Below, one piece after another: positions 23,035 to 34,019 of a stretch of DNA of 64,000 nucleotides; the stretch's first letter is position 1; every line of letters begins with the position of its first letter. The stretch spans positions 1,388,501 through 1,452,500 of the forward strand of contig JABMCL010002130.1 in the NCBI GenBank assembly GCA_018857735.1, in the 5' to 3' direction. The notes beneath the pieces are model-generated. The model did not search any database. It saw only the letters and a list, made by a program, of their open reading frames with translations, and had not been told where the DNA came from. This DNA is from Alviniconcha marisindica. Lineage: Eukaryota > Mollusca > Gastropoda > Provannidae. The position numbers and the translations under genes were made by a program.

Positions 23035-23917
23035 TACCCCTACGGTTTTGCTGTAATTCCTACGGATTCAGACCTCAGATTCCACTGTTACGCTGGTTGG
23101 GTCAAAAATTACGGTCACTGTCCAATTTTCCCTTTGCCACATTTTAAGCTGGAGTAAAACCACATGATCGAAACTGTCAAAATGCAAAAACCAAGTCATG
23201 ATAGGAAATTACTTCCCTTGGAATACCGACTGCACATGCTCATTGTTAAAACTCTGCTTCTGCTGCCATCTTTGAAGTGTGCTTCAGGAAAATGAGTAAA
23301 AGATCTGTTGAAGATTCAGGATTGACTCTCCCCAAGAAAATTAAGGCAATCCAGCGTTATCACCCAGAGTACCAAGAGAGGTGGTCATGTTTATTGCGTT
23401 CACGAAAAGGCGATTTATTCGTTCTGTGCACTGTCTGCAACATTGACTTCACTTGCACACATGGTGTTGGAAACAATTGCAAGAGGCACGTGGAGTCCAT
23501 TCGCCACAAAGATTATGAATCTTTGAAGAAATTCCAGCCGTCTTGTTTAAAGTTTCCGGAAACAAAGCGAGGTGAAGGCCAGCAGGACATCATTAGAGCT
23601 GAAGCCATGATGTGTGACTTGCTAGTCGTCCAGACTCGTGATCATCACAATCCATGGATCTATTGGCGTTTCTAAACCCAGTAGTTAAACAAAATGCTAA
23701 AATTGCTATTGCACTTGAACTTGAGGCTATTGTGCCTTCATTTGTTACAATCTTGGTCTGAGAAGAAATTAACTGTGGATACAACTGTCTAAAACATTGT
23801 GTGATATATGAATATAAGAGTGAAAAATGGAGAGTGTGTATTACTGACAGACACCTTGGATTACTGACAACTTCTGCCCAAAGTACTGACAAGTGAAAAG
23901 GGGGGTAAACAGGTCTG
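23035..23917 (+). mobile_element. hAT-like deletion derivative inside minisatellite
   Basis: An 883-bp insertion has inverted ends CAGACCTGTTTACCCC (left) and the complement GGGGTAAACAGGTCTG (right). It duplicates 6 bp of the array unit (GTGTTG at 23029-23034 and 23918-23923). It encodes a BED-type zinc-finger-like N-terminus. CAG-starting ends plus a BED finger fit hAT; a 6-bp rather than 8-bp duplication is atypical but known for some hAT groups. The catalytic domain is deleted. Confidence 0.7.
23292..23675 (+). pseudogene. BED-finger-like N-terminal fragment of a transposase
   Basis: The frame starting MSKRSVEDSGL (an upstream in-frame ATG exists at 23277) has a basic start and KKIKAIQRYHPEYQERW. 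It then has a zinc-finger pattern CTVC...KRHVESIRH (C-x2-C and H-x5-H), typical of BED fingers at the N-terminus of hAT transposases. About 128 residues remain, against several hundred in an intact hAT transposase. No RNase H-like catalytic domain follows before the right inverted repeat. Confidence 0.65.
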
Positions 23918-23923
23918 GTGTTG

Positions 23924-24332
23924 CTGACAGGTGTGTGGTTGTTTTGAGTGTTGCTGACAGGTGTGTGGTTGTTTTGAGTGTTGCTGACAGGTGTGTGGTT
24001 GTTTTGAGTGTTGCTGACAGGTGTGTGGTTGTTTGGGATGTTGCTGACAGGTGTGTGGTTGTTTTGAGTGGTGCAGGTGTGTGGTTGTTTGGGATGTTGC
24101 TGACAGGTGTGTCGTTGTTTTGAGTATTGCTGACAGGTGTGTGGTTGTTTTGAGTGTTGCTGACAGGTGTGTGGTTGTTTGGGATGTTGCTGACAGGTGT
24201 GTGGTTGTTTGGGATGTTGCTGACAGGTGTGTCGTTGTTTTGAGTATTGCTGACAGGTGTGTGGTTGTTTGGGATGTTGCTGACAGGTATGTGGTTGTTT
24301 TGAGTGTTGCTGACAGGTGTGTGGTTGTTTGT
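23924..24332. repeat. 30-bp minisatellite, right block, ending at an exon acceptor
   Basis: It continues the array interrupted by the hAT-like element, about 14 units, and runs to within a few bases of the exon w5 acceptor (GTGTGGTTGTTTGTGCAG|GAGG). Unit variants GTTTGGGATGTTGC and GTTTTGAGTATTGC alternate in short blocks. Confidence 0.92.
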
Positions 24333-24336
24333 GCAG

Positions 24337-24395
24337 GAGGTGGAAGAGGGAGCAGAGGCAGAGGAGGAAGAATTCCTAGTCAAGTATAAAAACTA
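24337..24395 (+). CDS. CHD7: CHD exon w5: chromodomain 1, middle
   Basis: A 59-nt exon, phase 0 to phase 2, with acceptor GTTTGTGCAG directly at the end of the 30-bp array and a strong GTGAGT donor. It encodes EVEEGAEAEEEEFLVKYKNY. The EEFLVKYKNY portion is the conserved chromodomain 1 strand carrying aromatic residues (family EEFFVKYKNYSYLHCQW). The tyrosine codon is split between w5 and w6. Confidence 0.9.
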
Positions 24396-24534
24396 GTGAG
24401 TACATGGCATTGCCCCAGCTCCAAGTAGACGCCCATCTGTCCTCTACATGGAGTAGACAGACATCATGGCACCAAGGATAGTATGGATTGGGTTGATTTA
24501 ATGACAGAGGTCTGTGTTGTGTTACTGTTTAATT

Positions 24535-24690
24535 TGCTTTGGCCTTGTAATGTGCACACTGTGATGTGCGCTGAGTTTGCCCTGTTCATCCCACAGTGTT
24601 GGTGGTTGTGTTTCAGTGCCTTGTAATGTGCACACCGTGGTGTGCGCTGAGTTTGCCCTGTTCATCCCACAGTGTTGTTGTGTTTCAGTT
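24535..24690. repeat. 75-bp duplication carrying an exon acceptor
   Basis: CCTTGTAATGTGCACAC...GAGTTTGCCCTGTTCATCCC + ACAGTGTTG...TGTGTTTCAG occurs twice. The first copy ends with TTTCAG at 24616, the second with the real exon w6 acceptor TTTCAG at 24688. The upstream acceptor is a decoy. Confidence 0.8.
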
Positions 24691-24800
24691 CCTTCCTGCA
24701 TTGTGAATGGCGTACCGTGGCAGAGATTGGTGATAAGCGCATCCTTTCCAAAATCAAACGTTACAAACTGAAGAAGCTGCAAACTGCCTTCTTTGATGAG
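24689..24800 (+). CDS. CHD7: CHD exon w6: end of chromodomain 1
   Basis: A 112-nt exon, phase 2 to phase 0, with acceptor TGTGTTTCAG and donor GTAACT. It encodes SFLHCEWRTVAEIGDKRI followed by KIKRYKLKKLQ and AFFDE, matching the family SYLHCQW...KRIxxKIKRFK stretch that closes chromodomain 1 and begins the inter-chromodomain linker. Confidence 0.92.
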
Positions 24801-25078
24801 GTAACTCAGAATAGCATTCCAGGATTTGTTTGTTTTGGTTGATTTGCTTAAATTATTAGGTTTATTAGGATGTTTGCTGTGCACAACGTAATAATAATTA
24901 ATTTCTTTATTTTACCATGGGGTTCTGATTTGATTCTGCTCACAAAAGAGGGTGGAGCAGAAGAAGTACCTGAACTGTAACAGAAAACACTTCCTTGGAT
25001 TTTTTTTCTGTTACCCTCATAACAGGGGGGGGGGGGGGATGCTGGAATTATTGTGTGCTTTTGCCTTTGTCTGGAATA

Positions 25079-25190
25079 TAATCCTCCAAACTGCTCAACC
25101 TTTTTTAACCAAACGGTGGAGTGCATGTTTGTGAGCTGGAGGGTCAAGCAAAAAATTGGATTGCTGTTATTACATTTTGAGCAAGAAAAA
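25079..25190. repeat. Diverged ~115-bp dispersed repeat unit
   Basis: AACTGCTCAACC(T)TTTTTAACCAAAC...GGAGTGCAT...GGTCAAG...ATTGGATTGCTGT matches the units at 54000-54710 and 59340-59460. It is preceded by a G run near 25026-25038. Confidence 0.5.
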
Positions 25191-25224
25191 GAGGATCTTC
25201 AGTGGTGGATTGATTCTTTGCCTC

Positions 25225-26960
25225 ACATTTTATGTCCTGCACATAGTGGTCTTCCCTCCATAGTGATTACTTTAGTTCATGTTTTTTGTCCTGTACATAG
25301 CAGTCGATCAATATTTTATTTTATGTCTGTTCACATTGAGGTGATATTAGACAAAAACAAAAAACAAAAACATATAATTATTATTTATCCTTATTTTCCC
25401 ACAGGACTATGAACAATCGATTTGACAATATTAGTAATAACATCAGTATTATACAAAATATCTCTTACATTGTTTTAAGCATTTAAGTCATATCCATTTT
25501 TCTGAAATAGCTCTGTAGTAATTGGACATTTAAGCAGTATGTGTTTAATAGATAAGATATTTTTACTAATGCATGTCACATTCTGTGAATATTTAGTGTT
25601 CCATGAATTTAAACGTAACTTGTATGTTACTCTTGCTAAATATCTGTACATAGCAGTCTTCCGTCCGTAGTCATTACTTCAGTTCACATTTTTTGACCTG
25701 TACATAGCAGTCTTCCCTCCATAGTAATTACTTCAGTGCACATTTTCTGTCCTGTACATGGCGGTCTTCCCTCCATAGTGATTACTTCACATTTTCTGTC
25801 CTGTACATAGTGGTCTTCCCTCCATAGTGATTACTTCAGTTCACATTTTCTGTCCTGTACATAGTGGCCTTCCCTCCGTAGTGGTTACTTCAGTTCACAT
25901 TTTCTGTCCTGTACATAGTGGCCTTCCCTCCGTAGTGGTTACTTCAGTTCACATTTTCTGTCCTGTACATAGCGGTCTTTCCTTCATGGTGATTACTTCA
26001 GTTTACATTTTCTGTCCTGTACATAGCGGGCTTTCCTTCATGGTGATTACTTCAGTTCACGTTTTCTGTCCTGTACATAGCGGTCTTTCCTTCATGGTGA
26101 TTACTTCAGTTTACATTTTCTGTCCTGTACATAGCGGTCTTTCCTTCATGGTGATTACTTCAGTTTACATTTTCTGTCCTGTACATAGCGGTCTTTCCTT
26201 CATGGTGATTACTTCAGTTCACATTTTCTGTCCTGTACATAGCGGGCTTTCCTTCATGGTGATTACTTCAGTTCACATTTTCTGTCCTGTACATAGCGGT
26301 CTTTCCTTCATGGTGATTACTTCAGTTCACATTTTCTGTCCTGTACATAGCGGTCTTTCCTTCATGGTGATTACTTCAGTTCACATTTTCTGTCCTGTAC
26401 ATAGCGGTCTTTCCTTCATGGTGATTACTTCAGTTCACATTTTCTGTCCTGTACATAGCGGTCTTCATGGTGATTACTTCAGTTTACATTTTCTGTCCTG
26501 TACATAGCAGTCTTTCCTTCATGGTGATTACTTCAGTTCACATTTTCTGTCCTGTACATAGCGGTCTTTCCTTCATGGTGATTACTTCAGTTTACATTTT
26601 CTGTCCTGTACATAGCGGTCTTTCCTTCATGGTGATTACATCAGTTCACGTTTTCTGTCCTCTAAGTGGCGGTCTTCCCTCCGTAGTGATTACATCAGTT
26701 CACGTTTTCTGTCCTGTACATAGCGGTCTTCCCTCCATAGTGATTACTTCATTTCACCTTTTCTGTTGAGGACAGTCTCCTCTCCTTAGTGATTACTTCA
26801 GTTCACATTTTCTGTTCAGTACAGTCTTTTCTCCTTAGCGTGTACTCCAGTTTGCGTTTTTATTTTGAGTACATAGTGTTCTCTCCTTAGTGATTACTTC
26901 AGTTCATGTTTTCTGTCCTGTACGTAGCAGTCGTTTGTCCTTAGGAATTACTTCAGTTCA
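25225..26960. repeat. 54-bp minisatellite, about 30 copies
   Basis: The unit CATTTTCTGTCCTGTACATA + GCGGTCTTTCCTTCATGGTG + ATTACTTCAGTTCA recurs every 54 bp, most homogeneous from about 25960 to 26640 and decaying on both sides. Since 54 is divisible by 3, one + frame stays open for over 220 codons, an artefact of the repeat. It lies in the intron between w6 and w7. Confidence 0.92.
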
Positions 26961-27336
26961 CATTTTTTTTCTGTTTGCTACATAACAGTCTTCCTTCCTT
27001 AGTGCAAACTGTGCAGAAGTTTGTATTGGATAAATAAAATGATTTGGTTCCACCTGTATTTCACACCTACTTTTAAGAAGTTTTTTGTTGGAAATATATA
27101 GAAGTAGGATTTATAGAAAACAAGAAGTATTTTCTCTTGTTGATGACAGTACAGTAATGTACAGTTGTGTACAAAAACAAAGTCAGCTGCCAGCATGAAA
27201 TGTGAAGAAGTTGGCATCAGCTGGTGGATGCAGCCCACTTCACAGTATGTAGTTGCTGGAGGCAAAAGTGCAACACAGGTCAGAAGAGTGTGTGTAGTTT
27301 CTCCCTGTCTACTGTTTCTGAACTGACTGTTGACAG

Positions 27337-27564
27337 CCAGAAGACGAGGAGTATTTCAACCCAGATTATGTGGAGGTGGATCGCGTGCTGGACATGGTCA
27401 CCTCCAAAGACCCGGTGACAGGAGATGAGGTGACCCACTACCTGGTCAAGTGGCGTGCTCTGTCCTACGAGGAGAGCACCTGGGAGCTGCAGCAAGATGT
27501 TGACCCCCGCAAGGTGCAGCTTTTCAAGGATCTGCGTGTCCCCCCACCTGAAGAAGAGCGACAG
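27337..27564 (+). CDS. CHD7: CHD exon w7: chromodomain 2
   Basis: A 228-nt exon, phase 0-0 (76 codons), with acceptor GTTGACAG and donor GTCAGG. It begins PEDEEYFNPDYVEVDRVLD, has THYLVKWRALSYEESTWEL (the full chromodomain 2 core with the WxxLxYxxxTWE signature), and ends in a linker VPPPEEERQ. All landmarks match CHD6-9 (NPDYVEVDR, YLVKW, STWE). This is the best-conserved single exon of the chromodomain region. Confidence 0.96.
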
Positions 27565-27690
27565 GTCAGGGTCGTGCAGCATTGCTTTGCTCACCTGTTT
27601 TGTTCACATCTGTTTTTACGTCTCCTTAGCATCTTCTCATCGTGTGTGTGTATGTGTGATTATTTCTATATTTATGCATAAATATTATAT

Positions 27691-27963
27691 GACTTTGTGC
27701 TAGAAGGTGTGCTTGGAAACAGGACAATAGGAGTGGAAAATAATGTTGCTTGTAGATTAAAACTAGATGTGTTTTTAGAATATGCACAACGGTAGGAAAG
27801 ATTTCTTGAAAGCAAAAAATAATAATGACCTTTGTGCTTCTGGAGATATTTGCTGAGAGGCTGTAAAAGGCTGCATGTTATACATAAGATATTAACAATA
27901 ACAGTATAGTTTATTCATCCTAGCAGGAAACTAAAGCTGTTGTTCGATTGCACAACGAAGAAC
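27691..27963. mobile_element. Outer TIR element (subfamily B), left part
   Basis: The left end GACTTTGTGCTAGAAGGTGT is preceded by ATAT (27687-27690). This part matches the first ~220 bp of the 9057 element. It is then cut by the subfamily A insertion at 27968. The outer element continues at 30217 and ends at 32504. Confidence 0.8.
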
Positions 27964-27967
27964 ATAT

Positions 27968-30212
27968 GACTTAGTGCCAGAAGGTGCGCAAGAAAAGAGG
28001 ACAGAGGTACTAGAAAATAAAGATGACAGGATGTGAGTGAGTAATGCATTTTTGGAATGAACACATGTGAAGTCATCCACCAGTGAAGGAGAAGGCAGTG
28101 CTGCTCTTCATTCCTGAGAAATTTGACTTTCAGTGTGATTTGTGACAAGATTGAACATTACACATTACAACAAGCCTACATCACTGTGCTGCTAATCATG
28201 CAGTTAACTGTGAAAACCCAACTGATCTTACAAGATGTGATCCACATGAGTATTACCAAGTGAACTGTTGTTGTTCTCTGTCACACAGAACAGCATACTA
28301 CGCATAGTTTGTTGCAATACATAACATTCACACATACAGCCAATCTTGAACATTTTTAAATGAATAAAAAGCAACACATTTTGAAACATAAACGGTTATT
28401 CTTTAATAGAACAATATGTGACAAGGAAGATTTGATGATTTTTTCTCTCAAATTTAAGCTTTCTTGACATAAACAGCAAATGATGTAAGAAATATGTCGT
28501 ACATTACTATTTCAACAAGATGTACAATGCTGTTTGTTTCTTGATGAAAATGATAAATCAGTAACTTTTTATTACTGTAGAGTATAAAGCACATAACTGT
28601 TTCCATGTGTACAGTTTTTGCTGCATTAATTTTGTTGTAGTGGATAGCATAATGTTAAATAGACAACATGGTACTTTGTTTTTCACAACAAAATAATAAT
28701 ACTTATTATTTAACAAAACAAGTAAGTGTTTTGTAAGAAAAAATGGAGCAAGTAAGAGTGAGTGCAACTTTTGCTGCTTTTGGGTGTCACAGGAAAACAT
28801 ACGCGCAACCTGCCATCCATGCGTTTCTTGGTCATGTTGACTCAGGTGCCTAGGACAAAAATAGTTGAACAGTTAACTTCAAAGTGAAAGAATTAATAAT
28901 AATAAATAGAAAAATCGTAATAAATATTACTAAAAAATCACAGCCAAAGAATAATGCTATTAAGATTGGCACCTTACATTTTTAGAACTCGGGAAGGCAG
29001 ACAGGCATGGTCACTATAATTATGTCGAACGTTATTATTTCCACAGCTCGTGTTGTAATCGTAATGTTCAACATCTAACTTGATGACTTTAACCTGCGAA
29101 ATTCAAATTGTCTACCATATATGATGATTTGTTTGAAGACTAGTTTGTAAACAAAACAAACTGCGTTAAGCGCAAGCAAAAATTTAAAAAGTACGATCAG
29201 AATCTACTGTTTATAACCAATCTGCTGTCGCACATTACGATTTCAACACGCACTCATGTTGTAAGAAACTAATCAGTGAAAACAAATTTTCGAAAGCATC
29301 TGAACAAACATTAGATCGACAGCAACAAAAACTCACTCTGTATGCTAACATTCCGATACTTTTAAAAGATTTCGGCATATACCAATATAAATATCATCGT
29401 ATAACCGAAGATTTGACTAAATCTCTGATGAACGTTTAAATAAAGTTGAACGTTACGGTCTTCGAAAATATTACCACCACCTTTTCGCATATCAGAACGT
29501 CTCTTCCATGCGGCCATGTGCTAAAGGCCAAATGACCCGGTTGTGGGAAAAATGGCTGACCGGAAGTAGTGCAAAAGCACAAAACTTTTTTTTCCCTTTT
29601 GTTTTGTTTAATTTAATACGTTGTTGAACGTTATTTATTGCAACAATTTTATGAAGAATGGCAAAATATATTTTAAAAACTACCCAGACATTTGGCAGTA
29701 AATAAAACATTGGCACCTGATGCAGTGACGTACCACAGTGACTGGAGAAAAGTTTCGACGAAAGAGAAAGTCTGTTTTTCACTAGATTGTCTGCGGATGC
29801 TGGTCAAAGAAACATTTCAACACACATAACGTTCGACCGAGGGATATTTCGGAGCCTCTAACTCCAAAACAAAACTTAGTGATAATCGATTTTATATGCA
29901 CTGTGTAAAGCGATATCTCCTGTGTGCAAATCGGTGACTGAGGTAATGTTTTGATTCATCATGTACGTGAATGAAAGCATCGAAAGCACTCACCGTGAGC
30001 GTGTCCGTTTTCAGGGGTCGAATTTCGTGGCGCTTTTCACTTTCAAAAACTATATTTCTCCAGTTGCACCAGATTTGGAGCTCATATTGTTTCACTGTAA
30101 TACTGACCAATTATGAACACACACACAAAGCAACAAGACAAAGTGTTTGAAACAGATTTTATTGACAGTCAAACATCGGACCCCCCATTTGCGCACCTTT
30201 TGGCACTAAGTC
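27968..30212. mobile_element. TIR DNA transposon, subfamily A copy 2, nested
   Basis: A 2,245-bp element with ends GACTTAGTGCCAGAAGGTGC and GCACCTTTTGGCACTAAGTC, flanked by ATAT (27964-27967 and 30213-30216). It is collinear with 252-2432 throughout, with only scattered substitutions and small indels by eye, implying fairly recent activity of this subfamily. It sits inside the outer subfamily B element. No transposase frame is present. Confidence 0.88.
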
Positions 30213-30216
30213 ATAT

Positions 30217-32504
30217 CTGAATAATTTCTAAGTCATGAAACACACGCATGTACACACTCTTAGACATACGCCCCCTTTCTCTCAATCTGCATACACTAAT
30301 AGGAACATATTTTACAACATACATAGTTTATTGTGTTTTCATTTCTGCACAAGCATGCACAAAATCAAGTCACATTATTGGGGCAAACCTCCCCTACTTT
30401 GTTCCTGCCTAATTTTGTACACTCATATAATTTAACACATTTGTGAAATGATGATTGTTGTAATATCTTATGTATGACATAAACCCATATCTCACCATTT
30501 TTTGAATGTAACAAGGCATGCACCCTTTCATGCCATACAGTGCAGTCAGTCACACAAGTGAATGGAATAAACACAGGGAACAGAATTTTCCCAATTTTTG
30601 ATTTAATTACAAGTCATAAAAAGCAAATGAAGCAAAATTCTGTTAAAGATCAGTGTTACAACAAAGTATTGTTTCTCCAATTTTCAGAATATAAAACAAA
30701 CCAACAAACCTCTGTTTGCTTACTTGAGTCACAAAATAAACCCCCCAAAAAGATTAATCTAGCAAAAACATCAGAATGACCTGATCTGATGAAAATAATT
30801 TACATTAAGACAAAAAAAAAAACACCCAAAAAACAGAAATTATATAAATATAATGGTACATCTTCTTTTTCTTTTTTTAATATTTCTTTTTTTAAATGCA
30901 TTTTGCTGGGCACCTGATTTCCACATGGCAAGACAGTGTGCTGAAAGCTTGGAAAGAAAGACTTGCCACCACCAGCAACTCCTCCATTGTTGGCACTTTG
31001 CCCTGCCATCTTAACTTCTCTCTGGCCCTCTTCCTTCTTTGCTCTAGGAGTGGATCCTCTACTGCCAGTCTGTGTCTGTACTTTCTGCAGTTGACTGCAG
31101 TTATTGAAGGTTTCTTCATAAACCATAGTCATGATAATTCTTCTTGGCTCAGGATATACCCTGATGAGCTGTTATGATTGTGAAGTTTAAAAAAAAAAGT
31201 AACGAAACATAGCCTACTGATCACCATAGCCTACTGATCACGTGACAGCTCAGTACAGACATGTCAATGTCAGACCCACTCACCCAGACCTCTAACACAT
31301 AATTATCGAGCATTCAGTTGTCAGACATTCATCCAACTTCGGTGTCAGTCACAACAACAGCTGTGTTGCAAACATGACATCTGACATTGTTTTTCAAGAA
31401 CTTTGTTACGATCATGAGCTCTCATCAGTTGACAAGTGGTCACTGCCAAATTTGTAAAGAGCCTACAAAAAACATGTAACCGAACAACTGACATGTGACA
31501 GGTTTTTGATAAAATGGAGTACATCTACTGCATGGAAGATTGACAAAGTATTGCCTCATTGTAATCAAACTCTTCACACTGTACTCGTCTAAGTATGAAA
31601 AAGGTTTTCAAATCTTCCCTGTGGGAAGATCCCACGTTTTACTGTACTTCTTATCTGCCCCCAGATTGGCTGAAAACAAAAACTTTCTGGATAAACTTCT
31701 CAAAAAGCACAAAATACGTCTGACGTAAGATTCATGTTTTACGTCAGACCACTGAAAATATTACAATGTACCTTTCAGTGTTTGCAAACAAACGCTCACA
31801 CCATGCAGCCATGAAATCCAGTCAGCCAGGAAGTGTCACATGATGTGCTGGGTGTGATCAAAAAACGTGATTGTTTTCTCATTTGTTAAAAATTATTATA
31901 TATTTTGTCAAACATCAGATCTTACAACAACATTTAAACGACCAGGAAAATGTTTTTAAAACTTCACGCAAACTTTGCTGATAAAAAGAGCACAGTTGTG
32001 TAGTGTAAATGTGTGGATCAGAACTCCTGCAAGGTTTCCAGCGATTCCAAAGCAAGGCTGTCTGTTTTTTGGGTTGTATGAATTGAAGTTTACAGTTTGG
32101 TATTACAACACATCTGATCTGTGACAGTGCAAATTTTTACAAGCAATTGATCGAAAATACAACAGTTATGAATGCTGATGTTACCCCTATAAAACGATGT
32201 TTTCTGTGTACTAATCAGTGACTGATAGTGATACTCCATGTGATTGCTGCTTGTTCATAAGCAAAGTAACAAAGATCGCTCAGTACATCAATGTCCATTT
32301 TTGGCGGTCAAATTTCAGTGTTTTTTCTGCTTGTTATGGCTATATATTAAAACCACCTGAAGTCTGGTTGCTGAAATTATGTGTACTAAATATTCATTCA
32401 TCCATGCACATGTTTAACACACAATTTCAAAGAAAAACTGTTTTCAGCATTATTTTTAACTGCAGTGCATAACCCCCAGCATGAGCAGCTTTTGGCACAA
32501 AGTC
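30217..32504. mobile_element. Outer TIR element (subfamily B), right part
   Basis: The continuation of the outer element ends at TTTTGGCACAAAGTC, followed by ATAT (32505-32508) that matches the left flank. On the minus strand about 30892-31119 there is a remnant frame MKKPSITAVNCRKYRHRLAV with a charged RRKRAREKLRW helix, the only coding-like trace seen in the family. The first ~90 bp after the inner element do not match other copies and may be extra sequence. Confidence 0.78.
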
Positions 32505-32689
32505 ATATATATGTAAATATAAAAACTGTCTATTATTATTGTTTATTTGCTTGAGGTTGTCTCGGTGTTTGTGTGTGACTGTTAGTCTCCTTAAATGCGT
32601 TTCTCTTTGTGATGGTAACTGCATGTGGCTCTACAGATGTGTGGCTTTGCATGTGGCATTTCTGTGATACAGATGTGGCTGTGCGTTAA

Positions 32690-33469
32690 TGTCTGTGATA
32701 CAGGTGTTGCTGTGTGTTAATGTCTGTTTATACAGTGTTACTGTGTTTTGATGTCTGTGTTACTGTGTGTTGGTGTCTGTGATATAGTTGTTATTGGTGC
32801 TAATGTCTGTTTATACAGTGTTACTGTGTTTTGATGTCTGTGATACTGTGTTACTGTGTGTTGATGTCTGTGTCATACAGGTGTCAATGTGTGTTGGTGT
32901 TGGTGATACAGGTGTCACTGTGTGTTGGTGTCTATGATACAGGTGTCACTGTGTGTTGGTGTCTATGATACAGGTGTCTCTATGTGTTGGTGTCTGTGAT
33001 ACAAGTGTCACTGTGTGTTGGTGTCTGTGATACAAGTGTCACTGTGTGTTGGTGTCTGTGATACAGCTGTCACTGTGTGTTGGTGTCTGTGATACAGCTG
33101 TCACTGTGTGTTGCTGTCTGTGATACAGGTGTCACTGTGTGTTGCTGTCTGTGATACAGGTGTCACTGTGTGTTGCTGTATGTGATACAGCTGTCACTGT
33201 GTGTTGCTGTCTGTGATACAGCTGTCACTGTGTGTTGGTGTCTGTGATACAGCTGTCACTGTGTGTTGGTGTCTGTGATACAGCTGTCACTGTGTGTTGG
33301 TGTCTGTGACACAGCTGTCACTGTGTGTTGCTGTCTGTGATACAGGTGTCACTGTGTGTTGCTGTCTGTGATACAGGTGTCACTGTGTGTTGCTGTCTGT
33401 GATACAGGTGTCACTGTGTGTTGGTGTCTGTGATACAGGTGTCACTGTGTGTTGGTGTCTGTGATACAG
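32690..33469. repeat. 31-bp minisatellite ending at an exon acceptor
   Basis: The unit CACTGTGTGTTGGTGTCTGT + GATACAGGTGT recurs every 31 bp, about 24 copies and homogeneous from about 32880. Each unit carries GTGATACAG|GTGTC. The final GTGATACAG|GTGTTGG is the real acceptor of exon w8, so the array looks like tandem amplification of this 3' splice site. Confidence 0.92.
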
Positions 33470-33597
33470 GTGTTGGCTCGCCCCAAGCCAAGCCAGTGGC
33501 AGAAACAGGAAGACATCAGGGTGTACAAGGGAGACAATACATTGCGGGAATATCAACTAGAGGGGCTGAACTGGCTCACTTTCTGCTGGCACAATGG
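33470..33597 (+). CDS. CHD7: CHD exon w8: linker into ATPase lobe 1
   Basis: A 128-nt exon, phase 0 to phase 2. It starts VLARPKPSQWQKQED and ends TLREYQLEGLNWLTFCWHN, matching the LREYQLEGLNWLLFNW box that opens the SNF2 ATPase (Q-motif region) in CHD proteins. The donor GTGAGT at 33598 is the first of five near-identical donors; use of any later one would add an in-frame TGA straight after the normal end. Confidence 0.93.
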
Positions 33598-33810
33598 GTG
33601 AGTAGGTTGACCTTCCCATCAGCGCATCTGCTGGCACAATGGGTAAGTAGGTTGGTCTTCCCATCAGCACATCTGCTGGCACAGTGGGTAAGTAGGTTGG
33701 TCTTACCATCAGCACTTCTTACCATCTTCTGGCACAATGGGTGAGTAGGTTGGTCTTCCCATCAGCACTTCTTCTGGCACAATGGGTGAGTAGGTTGGTC
33801 TTCCCATCAG
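33583..33810. repeat. 45-bp tandem repeat spanning the exon w8 donor
   Basis: The unit CTGCTGGCACAATGGGTGAG + TAGGTTGGTCTTCCCATCAG + CACAT includes the last ~15 bases of exon w8 and its donor. Donor copies lie at 33598, 33643, 33688, 33741 and 33786 (GTGAGT or GTAAGT). Spacing is 45 bp, once 53. Confidence 0.93.
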
Positions 33811-34019
33811 CACATCTGCTAAAGTGACTGGCCTGCCACTGCTAGGGTAAGTTGCCATATGGTAACAAGTGCTCAGTGACAGACACACTCGCAATATTTA
33901 GTGCTCGTTGACAAATGCGAAGAGGCCCACCATTGTGGTAGTTTGCACCAAAGTACATGAAATACAGAAGAATCCGGTGGAAACCCTCTTTTAAGACCTT
34001 TGAAAATTGAACAGAAGTG

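Noticed and set aside
22126..24389. Val/Cys-rich and Thr/His-rich repeat proteins
   Set aside because: Artefacts of the 30-bp array; interrupted by a transposon and ending on an exon acceptor.
25827..26507. 226-codon open frame with an 18-residue peptide repeat
   Set aside because: 54-bp intronic minisatellite between two CHD exons; no splice signals or domain.
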